Shown in pieces: positions 55,093 through 62,787 of a stretch of DNA of 64,000 bases. The notes beneath the pieces are model-generated. The model was given only the letters and a program-made list of their open reading frames with translations, made no database searches and was not told the DNA's origin. Position numbers and translations under genes: made by a program. Source of the DNA: Site-B1 sp963827785 (lineage in GTDB: Bacteria > Bacteroidota > Bacteroidia > Flavobacteriales > Flavobacteriaceae). The stretch lies in contig CAWHCT010000005.1 in NCBI GenBank assembly GCA_963827785.1, positions 112,249 through 176,248 on the forward strand. The letters run 5' to 3'. Numbering within the stretch: position 1 is the stretch's first letter; each line of letters opens with the position of its first letter.

Positions 55093-56442
55093 ATGAAGTT
55101 TATAGAAACATTAAAGAATGTTTGGAAAATTGTAGAATTGCGTGACAAAATAATTCTGACACTTGGAATGTTGTTGGTTTATCGTTTTGGTGCACAAGTA
55201 GTTCTTCCAGGAATTGACGCTTCTCAATTAGGAGGCTTACAAGATAGTACAGATCAAGGTCTTTTAGGTTTGCTGAATGCCTTTACCGGAGGAGCTTTTG
55301 CTAATGCGTCGGTTTTCGCTTTAGGTATTATGCCATATATATCAGCATCGATTGTTGTACAATTGATGGGAATAGCAATTCCATACCTTCAAAAATTACA
55401 AAAGGAAGGCGAAAGTGGAAGACGAAAAATAAATCAGATCACACGCTGGTTGACAATTGCTATTTGTTTGGTTCAGGCACCTGGGTATTTAGCTAGCTTA
55501 CCTGCACTAGGAATACCACCTCAGGCATTTATATTAGGTCAGACTTTTACATTCTATTTTTCTTCTGTTATTATATTAGTAACAGGATGTATTTTTGCAA
55601 TGTGGCTTGGTGAAAAAATTACTGATAAAGGTGTTGGAAATGGTATCTCATTATTGATCATGGTTGGTATTATTGCAAGGATGCCTCAATCATTTGTTCA
55701 GGAATATGTGGCCAGAGTAACAGAATCAAATGGTGGTTTAATAATGATCCTTATTGAACTTGTGATTTGGTTTGTAATTATCATGCTATCGATCATGCTG
55801 ATTATGGCGGTTAGAAAAATAGCCGTGCAATATGCAAGAAGAACAGCTTCTGGTGGTTATGAAAAAAATGTTTTTGGCTCAAGACAATATGTGCCATTAA
55901 AACTAAATGCTTCCGGTGTAATGCCTATTATATTTGCACAGGCAATAATGTTTGTTCCGGGATTGATCGGTGGTTCTTCTTTTATAAAAGATTCATCGGT
56001 TGGGCAATGGATGCAAACTCAGTTCAGTGATATATTCGGATTATGGTATAATGTCTTATTTGCATTTTTAATAATTGTATTTACATATTTTTATACAGCT
56101 ATAACGGTACCTACTAACAAAATGGCCGACGACCTAAAAAGAAGTGGCGGTTTTATTCCCGGAATACGTCCCGGAACGGAAACATCAGAATTATTAGATA
56201 AAATTATGTCTCAAATAACATTGCCTGGTTCAATATTTTTGGCTTTAATAGCTGTATTTCCGGCCTTTATAGTTAAGTTAATGAATGTACAGGCAGGATG
56301 GGCACTATTCTTTGGTGGTACTTCTCTATTAATTATGGTAGGAGTTGCTATTGACACTATGCAACAAATAAATTCTTATTTGTTGAACAGACATTATGAT
56401 GGATTAATGAAAACCGGTAAAAACAGAAAAGCAGTAGCTTAA
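55093..56442 (+). CDS. secY: Protein translocase subunit SecY
   Basis: The 449-residue SecY forms the protein-conducting channel. Ten membrane segments can be traced. GIMPYISASIVVQLMGIAIPYLQKLQKEGESGRRKINQ (near residue 77), YARRTASGGYEKNVFGSRQYVPLKLNASGVMPIIFAQAI (near 246) and KRSGGFIPGIRPGTET (near 349) are the standard motifs. It starts 12 bases after rplO. No adk or map gene follows it. Confidence 0.99.
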   Translation: MKFIETLKNVWKIVELRDKIILTLGMLLVYRFGAQVVLPGIDASQLGGLQDSTDQGLLGLLNAFTGGAFANASVFALGIMPYISASIVVQLMGIAIPYLQKLQKEGESGRRKINQITRWLTIAICLVQAPGYLASLPALGIPPQAFILGQTFTFYFSSVIILVTGCIFAMWLGEKITDKGVGNGISLLIMVGIIARMPQSFVQEYVARVTESNGGLIMILIELVIWFVIIMLSIMLIMAVRKIAVQYARRTASGGYEKNVFGSRQYVPLKLNASGVMPIIFAQAIMFVPGLIGGSSFIKDSSVGQWMQTQFSDIFGLWYNVLFAFLIIVFTYFYTAITVPTNKMADDLKRSGGFIPGIRPGTETSELLDKIMSQITLPGSIFLALIAVFPAFIVKLMNVQAGWALFFGGTSLLIMVGVAIDTMQQINSYLLNRHYDGLMKTGKNRKAVA

Positions 56443-56452
56443 ATTTTATATA

Positions 56453-56668
56453 ATGGCAAAACAAGCAGCAATAGAACAAGACGGAACGATTATAGAAGCT
56501 TTATCAAATGCTATGTTCCGTGTTGAGTTGGAAAATGGGCACGTAGTTACAGCTCATATTTCCGGTAAAATGCGCATGCACTATATTAAATTATTACCGG
56601 GAGACAAAGTAAAATTGGAAATGAGTCCTTATGATTTATCTAAGGCCAGAATAACTTATAGATACTAA
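56453..56668 (+). CDS. infA: Translation initiation factor IF-1
   Basis: The 71-residue OB-fold protein binds the A site of the 30S subunit at initiation. IEQDGTIIEALSNAMFRVELENGHVV, HISGKMRMHYIKLLPGDKVKLEMSPYDLSKARITYRY match IF-1 closely. It follows secY by 10 bases. Confidence 0.98.
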   Translation: MAKQAAIEQDGTIIEALSNAMFRVELENGHVVTAHISGKMRMHYIKLLPGDKVKLEMSPYDLSKARITYRY

Positions 56669-56682
56669 CACACAGATGAAAC

Positions 56683-56704
56683 CGTAAGGTTCCATCTTAC
56701 AGTA
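56683..56704 (+). ncRNA. Alternative hairpins between infA and rpmJ
   Basis: Two exclusive folds are possible: AACC-GTAA-GGTT, a 4-base stem with a GNRA-type loop, or GTAAG paired with CTTAC across GTTCCAT. Both stems are short, so this is a weak call. Confidence 0.25.
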
Positions 56705-56727
56705 ATAGGAGTAATAAAAATGACAAG

Positions 56728-56844
56728 ATGAAAGTAAGAGCATCAGTTAAAAAAAGAAGTGCAGATTGTAAGATCGTGCGTAGAAAAGGTAGACTTTACG
56801 TAATTAATAAAAAGAATCCTAGATTCAAACAAAGACAAGGATAA
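56728..56844 (+). CDS. rpmJ: 50S ribosomal protein L36 (zinc-free type)
   Basis: This 38-residue L36 has MKVRASVKKRSADCKIVRRKGR and the closing RFKQRQG. Three of the four zinc ligands are changed: Ser11, Asn27 and Phe33 replace Cys, Cys and His, and only Cys14 remains. It therefore belongs to the zinc-independent type. It is two bases from rpsM. Confidence 0.96.
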   Translation: MKVRASVKKRSADCKIVRRKGRLYVINKKNPRFKQRQG

Positions 56845-56846
56845 TT

Positions 56847-57221
56847 ATGGCAAGAATTGCAGGTGTAGACATACCAAAAAATAAAAGAGGAGCTATCTCT
56901 TTAACCTATATCTATGGAATAGGTAAAAGTAGAGCTAAAGAAATTTTAGCAGAAGCTAAAGTTGATGAAAACATTAAAGTAGATGATTGGACAGATGATC
57001 AAATAGGTCATATTCGTGAAGCTGTTTCTACATTTACTATAGAAGGTGAATTGCGTTCTGAAACACAATTGAGCATTAAGCGATTAATGGATATTGGATG
57101 TTACAGAGGAATTCGTCATAGAGCTGGACTTCCATTACGTGGACAAAGAACAAAAAATAACTCCAGAACTAGAAAAGGTAGAAGAAAAACAGTTGCTAAC
57201 AAAAAAATGGCGACTAAATAA
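56847..57221 (+). CDS. rpsM: 30S ribosomal protein S13
   Basis: The 124-residue S13 bridges to the 50S subunit and touches P-site tRNA. MARIAGVDIPKNKRGAISLTYIYGIG and the basic tail RHRAGLPLRGQRTKNNSRTRKGRRKT are diagnostic. It opens the alpha-operon part of the cluster. Confidence 0.99.
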   Translation: MARIAGVDIPKNKRGAISLTYIYGIGKSRAKEILAEAKVDENIKVDDWTDDQIGHIREAVSTFTIEGELRSETQLSIKRLMDIGCYRGIRHRAGLPLRGQRTKNNSRTRKGRRKTVANKKMATK

Positions 57222-57326
57222 TAACAAGACATTAGTCATTAGTAATTAGCAGTTAGATGAATCTGTCTGAAATGTAAAAGTCTAGGATTCTAACAACTAA
57301 AAACTAACAACTATAAACTAAGAAAT
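57222..57326. repeat. Short-period ATTAG/CTAAC spacer between rpsM and rpsK
   Basis: The spacer holds ATTAGTCATTAGTAATTAGCAGTTAG-type repeats (57230-57256) and AACTAA/CTAACAACTA repeats (57290-57320). No stable hairpin, promoter box or open frame was seen. It resembles the TCTAAC tract at 24591-24632. Confidence 0.5.
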
Positions 57327-57710
57327 ATGGCAAAGTCAAGTACTAAAAAACGTAAAGTTGTTGTGGATTCTATTGGAGAAGCTCATATTGTAGCCTCGTT
57401 CAATAACATTATAATCTCCTTAACAAATAAAAAAGGAGATGTTATTTCATGGTCTTCAGCCGGTAAAATGGGATTCAGAGGATCCAAAAAGAACACACCT
57501 TATGCTGCTCAGTTAGCAGCTGAAGATGCTTCAGCAATAGCTGTGGAAGCTGGGTTGAAAAAGGTAAAGGTTTATGTTAAGGGTCCTGGAAATGGTAGAG
57601 AATCTGCAATAAGATCTATTCATAATGCAGGAATTGAAGTAACAGAAATAATTGATGTTACTCCATTACCACACAATGGATGCAGACCTCCAAAAAGAAG
57701 AAGAGTTTAA
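57327..57710 (+). CDS. rpsK: 30S ribosomal protein S11
   Basis: The 127-residue S11 lies on the platform near the E site. EAHIVASFNNIIISLTNKKGDVISWSSAGKMGFRGSKKNTPYAAQLAAE and DVTPLPHNGCRPPKRRRV are diagnostic. The Asn-Gly of PHNG is the site that forms isoaspartate in E. coli. Confidence 0.99.
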   Translation: MAKSSTKKRKVVVDSIGEAHIVASFNNIIISLTNKKGDVISWSSAGKMGFRGSKKNTPYAAQLAAEDASAIAVEAGLKKVKVYVKGPGNGRESAIRSIHNAGIEVTEIIDVTPLPHNGCRPPKRRRV

Positions 57711-57734
57711 TAATAAATAATTAGTATAACCAAA

Positions 57735-57791
57735 GAGAGATACCGGTTACTAAAGGATAAGACTTAAGACCTTAATTTAGTGATTACTCTC
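57735..57791 (+). ncRNA. Structured leader before rpsD
   Basis: GAGAG (57735-57739) pairs with CTCTC (57787-57791) at the base. After an internal loop, ACTAAA (57749-57754) pairs with TTTAGT (57776-57781), and GG with CC closes a loop containing ACTTAAGA. The structure ends 16 bases before the rpsD ATG. S4, the rpsD product, is a known operon repressor in other bacteria, so an autoregulatory role is plausible but unproven. Confidence 0.5.
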
Positions 57792-57807
57792 AAAATAAAA
57801 CATACAA

Positions 57808-58413
57808 ATGGCAAGATATACTGGTCCTAAAACAAAAATAGCTCGGAAATTTGGAGAGGCTATTTTTGGAGAAGATAAATCTTTTGAAAAAAGAAATTAT
57901 CCCCCAGGTCAACACGGCAATAACAGACGTCGTGGAAAAAAATCTGAATATGCAATCCAGTTAATGGAAAAGCAAAAGGCAAAATATACTTATGGTATAC
58001 TTGAACGTCAATTCAGGAATATTTTCAAAAAAGCAACGGCTGCTCAAGGTATTACAGGTGAAGTCCTATTACAATTATGTGAATCCAGGTTGGATAATGT
58101 GGTTTATAGAATGGGAATATCACCATCACGAAGAGGAGCAAGACAATTGGTGTCTCACAGACATATCACAGTTAATGGGGAAGGAGTAAACATTCCTTCT
58201 TATACTTTAAAAGCCGGTGATGTGGTTGCAGTGAGAGAAAAGTCAAAATCACTTGAGGCAATTGAAAGGTCCCTTTCAAATTCAAGTCATGTATATGAGT
58301 GGATAACATGGAATGATGAAACTAAGCAAGGAACTTATGTTTCAGTACCTGAAAGAATTCAAATTCCTGAAAATATAAATGAGCAATTCATAGTCGAATT
58401 ATACTCTAAATAA
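57808..58413 (+). CDS. rpsD: 30S ribosomal protein S4
   Basis: The 201-residue S4 starts 30S assembly. MARYTGPKTKIARKFGEAIFG, NYPPGQHGNNRRRGKKSEYAIQL and the S4 RNA-binding domain (ESRLDNVVYRMGISPSRRGARQLVSHRHITVNGEGVNIPSY) are present. The N-terminus lacks the Cys zinc cluster of some S4 proteins. It follows a structured leader. Confidence 0.99.
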   Translation: MARYTGPKTKIARKFGEAIFGEDKSFEKRNYPPGQHGNNRRRGKKSEYAIQLMEKQKAKYTYGILERQFRNIFKKATAAQGITGEVLLQLCESRLDNVVYRMGISPSRRGARQLVSHRHITVNGEGVNIPSYTLKAGDVVAVREKSKSLEAIERSLSNSSHVYEWITWNDETKQGTYVSVPERIQIPENINEQFIVELYSK

Positions 58414-58433
58414 TAACTGATATAAACAGCAAT

Positions 58434-59426
58434 ATGGCAATATTAAATTTTCAAAAGCCCGACAAAGTAATCATGATCGATTCAACCGATTTTGAAGGTA
58501 AATTTGAATTTAGACCTTTAGAACCTGGTTACGGATTAACGGTAGGAAATGCACTAAGAAGAGTGTTATTATCTTCTCTTGAAGGTTTCGCAATAACTTC
58601 AGTTAGGTTTGAAGGAGTAGACCACGAATTTTCAACAATTGCTGGTGTAGTGGAAGATGTCACAGAAATTATATTGAACTTAAAGCAAGTTCGATTAAAA
58701 AGACAAATTGATGAGGTAGATAACGAATCAGTTTCTATTTCTATTTCTGGACAAGAACAAATTACAGCAGGAGATTTTCAAAAATTTATTTCTGGTTTCC
58801 AAGTATTAACTCCGGAATTGGTGATCTGTAATTTAGATCCTAAAGTGAGTATTAATATGGAGATCACTATTGAAAAAGGCAGAGGATATGTGCCTGCAGA
58901 AGAAAACAAGAAATCATCTGCACCTCTTGGAACTATTTTTACAGATTCAATTTATACTCCAATTAAAAATGTGAAGTATAGTATTGAAAACTTTCGTGTT
59001 GAACAAAAGACAGATTACGAAAAATTAGTTTTTGAGATCATTACAGATGGTTCTATCAATCCACAAGATGCGTTGACAGAAGCGGCCAAAATATTAATTC
59101 ATCACTTTATGTTATTCTCTGATGAAAGAATAACATTAGAAGCAGATGAAATAGCGCAAACTGAAACATATGATGAAGAATCTCTTCATATGAGACAGTT
59201 GCTTAAAACTAAGTTAATTGATATGGATCTATCGGTTCGTGCTCTTAATTGTTTAAAAGCAGCAGAAGTGGATACATTAGGTGATTTAGTATCATTTAAT
59301 AAGAACGATTTAATGAAATTTCGAAACTTTGGTAAAAAATCATTAACTGAGCTGGAAGAGCTTGTTAATGTAAAAGGCTTGAACTTTGGAATGGACTTAT
59401 CAAAATATAAATTAGATAAAGACTAA
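58434..59426 (+). CDS. rpoA: RNA polymerase alpha subunit
   Basis: The 330-residue alpha subunit starts polymerase assembly and contacts activators. The N-terminal dimerisation domain has FRPLEPGYGLTVGNALRRVLLSSLEG near 24-49. The C-terminal domain (about 252-330) has LSVRALNCLKAAEVDTLGDLV and FRNFGKKSLTELEELV. It starts 20 bases after rpsD. Confidence 0.99.
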   Translation: MAILNFQKPDKVIMIDSTDFEGKFEFRPLEPGYGLTVGNALRRVLLSSLEGFAITSVRFEGVDHEFSTIAGVVEDVTEIILNLKQVRLKRQIDEVDNESVSISISGQEQITAGDFQKFISGFQVLTPELVICNLDPKVSINMEITIEKGRGYVPAEENKKSSAPLGTIFTDSIYTPIKNVKYSIENFRVEQKTDYEKLVFEIITDGSINPQDALTEAAKILIHHFMLFSDERITLEADEIAQTETYDEESLHMRQLLKTKLIDMDLSVRALNCLKAAEVDTLGDLVSFNKNDLMKFRNFGKKSLTELEELVNVKGLNFGMDLSKYKLDKD

Positions 59427-59428
59427 TA

Positions 59429-59471
59429 CATCATATTTTGCTCCTCAATAGTGAGTTGCAGCAAGATGATG
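59429..59471 (+). ncRNA. Long hairpin between rpoA and rplQ
   Basis: CATCAT (59429-59434) pairs with ATGATG (59466-59471), TTGCT (59438-59442) with AGCAA (59460-59464), and CTCA with TGAG around ATAG at the top. The stem is therefore nearly continuous over 43 bases with small bulges. No U run follows, so it is not a terminator. It may be a processing site or a leader controlling rplQ. Confidence 0.5.
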
Positions 59472-59487
59472 GTTAATAATAAAAATC

Positions 59488-59958
59488 ATGAGACACGGAA
59501 AAAAGTTTAATCACTTAAGTCGAAAAACTGCTCACAGAAAAGCAATGCTGGCTAATATGGCTTGCTCGTTAATTGAACACAAGCGTATTAACACTACAGT
59601 TGCCAAGGCAAAAGCCTTAAAACAATTTGTGGAGCCTTTGGTAACAAAATCTAAAGAGGACACCACCCATAACAGACGTATTGTTTATAGTCGTTTAAGA
59701 CAAAAAGAAGCGGTAGCAGAATTGTTCAGAGATGTAGCAGCAAAAGTAGCTGATAGACCAGGTGGTTATACAAGAATCATAAAACTTGGGAATAGATTAG
59801 GTGACAACGCTGATATGGCTATGATAGAACTTGTTGATTACAATGAGATTTACAATGCTGATAAACCTAAAAAGAAAACAACAAGAAGAAGCAGAAGAGG
59901 AGGAGCCAAACCAGTGACTCCACCAGTAGAGGTAAAAGCTTCAGATGAAGAGGAGTAA
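59488..59958 (+). CDS. rplQ: 50S ribosomal protein L17
   Basis: The 156-residue L17 opens with MRHGKKFNHLSRKTAHRKAMLANMACSLIEHKRI, which is diagnostic. It carries a C-terminal tail, first basic (KPKKKTTRRSRRGG) and then acidic (KASDEEE), longer than in E. coli and usual for Bacteroidota. It is the last gene of the ribosomal cluster and is followed by a strong terminator. Confidence 0.99.
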   Translation: MRHGKKFNHLSRKTAHRKAMLANMACSLIEHKRINTTVAKAKALKQFVEPLVTKSKEDTTHNRRIVYSRLRQKEAVAELFRDVAAKVADRPGGYTRIIKLGNRLGDNADMAMIELVDYNEIYNADKPKKKTTRRSRRGGAKPVTPPVEVKASDEEE

Positions 59959-59985
59959 ATGAATAAATATATTTTAAAATAATAA

Positions 59986-60014
59986 GGATGTGCTTTACAG
60001 CATGTCCTTTTTTT
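59986..60014 (+). terminator. Terminator of the ribosomal cluster
   Basis: GGATGTGCT (59986-59994) pairs with AGCATGTCC (59999-60007), with two G-T pairs, around TTAC, followed by seven T. It is 27 bases after the rplQ stop. Confidence 0.88.
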
Positions 60015-60059
60015 GTCTAAAAATTAGATAAATAAATAAAAAATAAAATCAGAATAATA

Positions 60060-60749
60060 ATGAAAATAATACTTAGTATTTTAATACTACTATCAGTCTC
60101 AATTCAAGCGCAAACCAAAGCTGGAACAGATATGAATGATCTTCAATATTTACAAACAGGAGGGATGTGGGTAAAGAATATGGTTGTCAAAGAACCTATA
60201 AAAGGATCTCCATATTTATTTGAAAACTGGTATAATGATTCTAAAATATATACCAACGAAAGAATCTATAAAATAGGTTCATTTAACTACAACATTGCTA
60301 AGGAACGCTTTGAAGCAAAAATTTCCGAAGATTCTGTACTTGTGATCAGTACAGGAAATATAAATCAAGTCAAGATCAATAATGTTATTTTAAAACCATA
60401 CTATGAAAGTGAGCGGGATAGGTTTACTTTTTTCGAAGAAGTTGGGCATATGAATAATAATCTGATTTTAAAGAAATATGTGGTCAAGATCAAGGAAGGA
60501 AATTTTAACCCAATGACTCAAAAAAAGATATCACCAGATAGATATGTCAATGAAGAATATTTATATATTTCTGATAATAAAACCAAGTTATTAAAACGTT
60601 TAAAACTTAAAAAATCATCTATTATAAATTTAATAGATTCAGAAAACAAACAAGAAGTTTTAGAATTTGTGAAAAGTAATAGATTGAAATATAATAATTT
60701 ATCGGATGTGCAAAAGATTTTAGATTACCAAAAATCAATAGCGATTTAA
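60060..60749 (+). CDS. Secreted protein of unknown function, paralogue 1
   Basis: The 229-residue protein has a signal peptide (ILSILILLSVSIQAQ). It shares a full-length plan with the next gene: GSPYLFENWYNDSKI, FEAKISEDSVLVI, QVKINN, NPMTQKKISPDRYVNEEYLYI and a helical C-terminal third rich in Lys. I do not recognise a named domain. Its final A is the first base of the next start codon, so the two are made together. The pair lies between two terminators. Confidence 0.75.
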   Translation: MKIILSILILLSVSIQAQTKAGTDMNDLQYLQTGGMWVKNMVVKEPIKGSPYLFENWYNDSKIYTNERIYKIGSFNYNIAKERFEAKISEDSVLVISTGNINQVKINNVILKPYYESERDRFTFFEEVGHMNNNLILKKYVVKIKEGNFNPMTQKKISPDRYVNEEYLYISDNKTKLLKRLKLKKSSIINLIDSENKQEVLEFVKSNRLKYNNLSDVQKILDYQKSIAI

Positions 60750-61444
60750 TGATTAAAAAAATGAGATTTTTAACATCATTACTTTTAATTCTAATTTCTT
60801 CAAATTTTCATTCTCAGAGCCATGAAATTGGTGCCGGTTTACAGAATTTAACTAACGACTCAGCTTACACTTCCGGTACCTGGATTAGAAATTTTGAAGA
60901 TCCAACTATTAAAGGGTCAGTTTATTTATATGAAAATTGGTTTACTCAAGGGATAATAACCACAAAGGAGGAGAAAAACATATCTGTTAAAGGTCTGAAT
61001 TACGATGCCAAAAATTATTCATTTGTAGCTAAAATTTCAACTGATTCAATCTATATATTTAATGATTCTAACATTAAAGAAGTTAGAATCAATAATGATA
61101 GATTTAAAAAATATTTCAATCAAGAGACTAATAGTCTTTCCTTTTTTCAAGTATTGGCAGTTGGAAAAGATATGGAAATATTAAAAATGAATAGTAAGAA
61201 AGTTAAAAACGGAGCAATAAATCCTCTAACCCAATTAAAAGAACCTGATAAATATATTAATGAGTTCAAGTATTATTTAAAAAGTGGCCAGGATATTAAA
61301 GAAATAAAGTTAAAGAAAAATTCTTTTTATAGATTGTTTGGTGATGATGCTAAATCAATAAACACATTTGTTTCTAAAAATAATTTATCACTTAAGGATG
61401 AAAGAAATTTACAAGTAATTTTGAATCATTACAACACGTTATAA
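60749..61444 (+). CDS. Secreted protein of unknown function, paralogue 2
   Basis: The 231-residue paralogue of the preceding gene has a signal peptide (LTSLLLILISSNFHSQ), then GSVYLYENWFTQGII, FVAKISTDSIYIF, EVRINN, NPLTQLKEPDKYINEFKYYL and a Lys-rich helical tail. Shared motifs fall in the same order and spacing, but overall identity is low, so the duplication is old. The start used overlaps the previous stop; MRFLTS four codons on (base 60761) is an alternative. Confidence 0.75.
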   Translation: MIKKMRFLTSLLLILISSNFHSQSHEIGAGLQNLTNDSAYTSGTWIRNFEDPTIKGSVYLYENWFTQGIITTKEEKNISVKGLNYDAKNYSFVAKISTDSIYIFNDSNIKEVRINNDRFKKYFNQETNSLSFFQVLAVGKDMEILKMNSKKVKNGAINPLTQLKEPDKYINEFKYYLKSGQDIKEIKLKKNSFYRLFGDDAKSINTFVSKNNLSLKDERNLQVILNHYNTL

Positions 61445-61465
61445 TGTTAATAATCATTAATAAAT

Positions 61466-61500
61466 AAAAGGACATACGATTTTAGTTTGTCCTTTTTTTT
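61466..61500 (+). terminator. Terminator after the paralogue pair
   Basis: AAAAGGACA (61466-61474) and TGTCCTTTT (61488-61496) are exact inverted arms around a 13-base loop, and the T run extends to 61500. It separates the paralogue pair from carA. Confidence 0.82.
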
Positions 61501-61524
61501 ATGCAATTTTGAAAAACTTTTTTT

Positions 61525-62631
61525 ATGAAATACGTTAAGCCTAGAAGCGCAATTATTCTTTTATCAGACGGTACAATATTTTATGGAAAATCGGTTGCAA
61601 ACCGAGAAGGCACTGCATTTGGTGAAGTTTGTTTTAATACAGGAATGACGGGTTATCAGGAGATTTTTACAGATCCTTCCTATTACGGACAGCTTATGGT
61701 TGCCACAAATGCTCATATTGGTAATTATGGAGTTAACGATGATGAAATTGAATCGGACTCCATAAAAATATCGGGTCTAATTTGTAAGAACTTCAGTTAT
61801 AATTATTCACGTGAAGCTGCTGACGATTCTCTAGAATCTTTTTTCGAGAAACAAAATCTGTTTGCAATTTCAGATGTTGATACAAGAGCCTTAGTAAGTT
61901 ATATTCGTGATAATGGTGCTATGAATGCTGTGATTTCCACAAGGGTTGATGATATAGAAGAACTAAAAACACAATTGGCAGGAATACCTCCAATGAATGG
62001 ATTGGAATTGGCTTCAAAGGTGTCAACTAAAAAACCATATTTATATGGTGACAAAAAGTCAACTTATAAAATCGCTGCACTTGATTTAGGAATTAAAAAG
62101 AATATACTTCGTAACCTAGCTAAACGAGGTGCATATATAAAAGTATTCCCTTATAATTCTAAATTTGAAGATCTACATGAATGGAATCCCGATGGTTATT
62201 TTTTATCTAATGGACCAGGAGATCCTGAACCTCTTAGTGAAGCAAGAGAATTAGCTAAAGAGATTCTCAAAAGGAATTTACCTTTGTTCGGAATATGTTT
62301 AGGGCATCAAGTAATTGCCTTAGCAAATGGTGTATCAACTTATAAAATGCATAATGGCCATAGAGGGATCAACCATCCGGTCAAAAACTTGATTACAGGC
62401 AAAGGCGAGATCACTTCTCAAAATCATGGATTTGCTATCAATAAAGAAGAAACCAAAAAGAATTCTGAACTTGAAATCACGCACATGCATTTAAACGATA
62501 ATACTGTGGCAGGCATTAGAATGAAAAATAAAAACTGTTTTTCAGTCCAATATCATCCGGAAGCGAGCCCAGGCCCCCATGATTCGACTTACCTGTTTGA
62601 TGAATTTATAGAGAATATCAAGTTAAAATAA
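61525..62631 (+). CDS. carA: Carbamoyl-phosphate synthase small subunit
   Basis: The 368-residue protein is the glutamine amidotransferase subunit that feeds ammonia to CarB for arginine and pyrimidine synthesis. LLSDGTIFYGKSVANREGTAFGEVCFNTGMTGYQEIFTDPSY marks the N-terminal domain. The class I amidotransferase has Cys258 in LFGICLGHQ and His/Glu in QYHPEASPGPHD near 343-353. carB is not in the window. The start lies 24 bases after the upstream terminator. Confidence 0.98.
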   Translation: MKYVKPRSAIILLSDGTIFYGKSVANREGTAFGEVCFNTGMTGYQEIFTDPSYYGQLMVATNAHIGNYGVNDDEIESDSIKISGLICKNFSYNYSREAADDSLESFFEKQNLFAISDVDTRALVSYIRDNGAMNAVISTRVDDIEELKTQLAGIPPMNGLELASKVSTKKPYLYGDKKSTYKIAALDLGIKKNILRNLAKRGAYIKVFPYNSKFEDLHEWNPDGYFLSNGPGDPEPLSEARELAKEILKRNLPLFGICLGHQVIALANGVSTYKMHNGHRGINHPVKNLITGKGEITSQNHGFAINKEETKKNSELEITHMHLNDNTVAGIRMKNKNCFSVQYHPEASPGPHDSTYLFDEFIENIKLK

Positions 62632-62678
62632 TACATAAAAGCTAATATTGAAATTGTATTATTGGCAATTTTAAGATA

Positions 62679-62692
62679 CTAAAACGTTTTAG
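62679..62692. promoter_or_regulatory. Palindrome CTAAAACGTTTTAG upstream of eno
   Basis: This perfect 14-base palindrome lies 54 bases before the eno -7 box. Its AAACGTTT centre is like operators of LacI-type regulators. A perfect palindrome of this length is uncommon by chance in a short spacer, though AT-rich DNA favours it. No regulator gene is nearby. Confidence 0.35.
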
Positions 62693-62745
62693 GATATTTT
62701 TTATTCAATTCTCGCTAAAAAGTTTACCATGAGGTAATTTAACCT

Positions 62746-62753
62746 TAACTTTG
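62746..62753 (+). promoter_or_regulatory. Putative -7 box for eno
   Basis: TAACTTTG matches TAnnTTTG. The transcript would start near 62760, about 28 bases before the eno ATG. Confidence 0.5.
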
Positions 62754-62787
62754 ATAGGCTAAAAAAATTAATAAATCTAAAAACATT

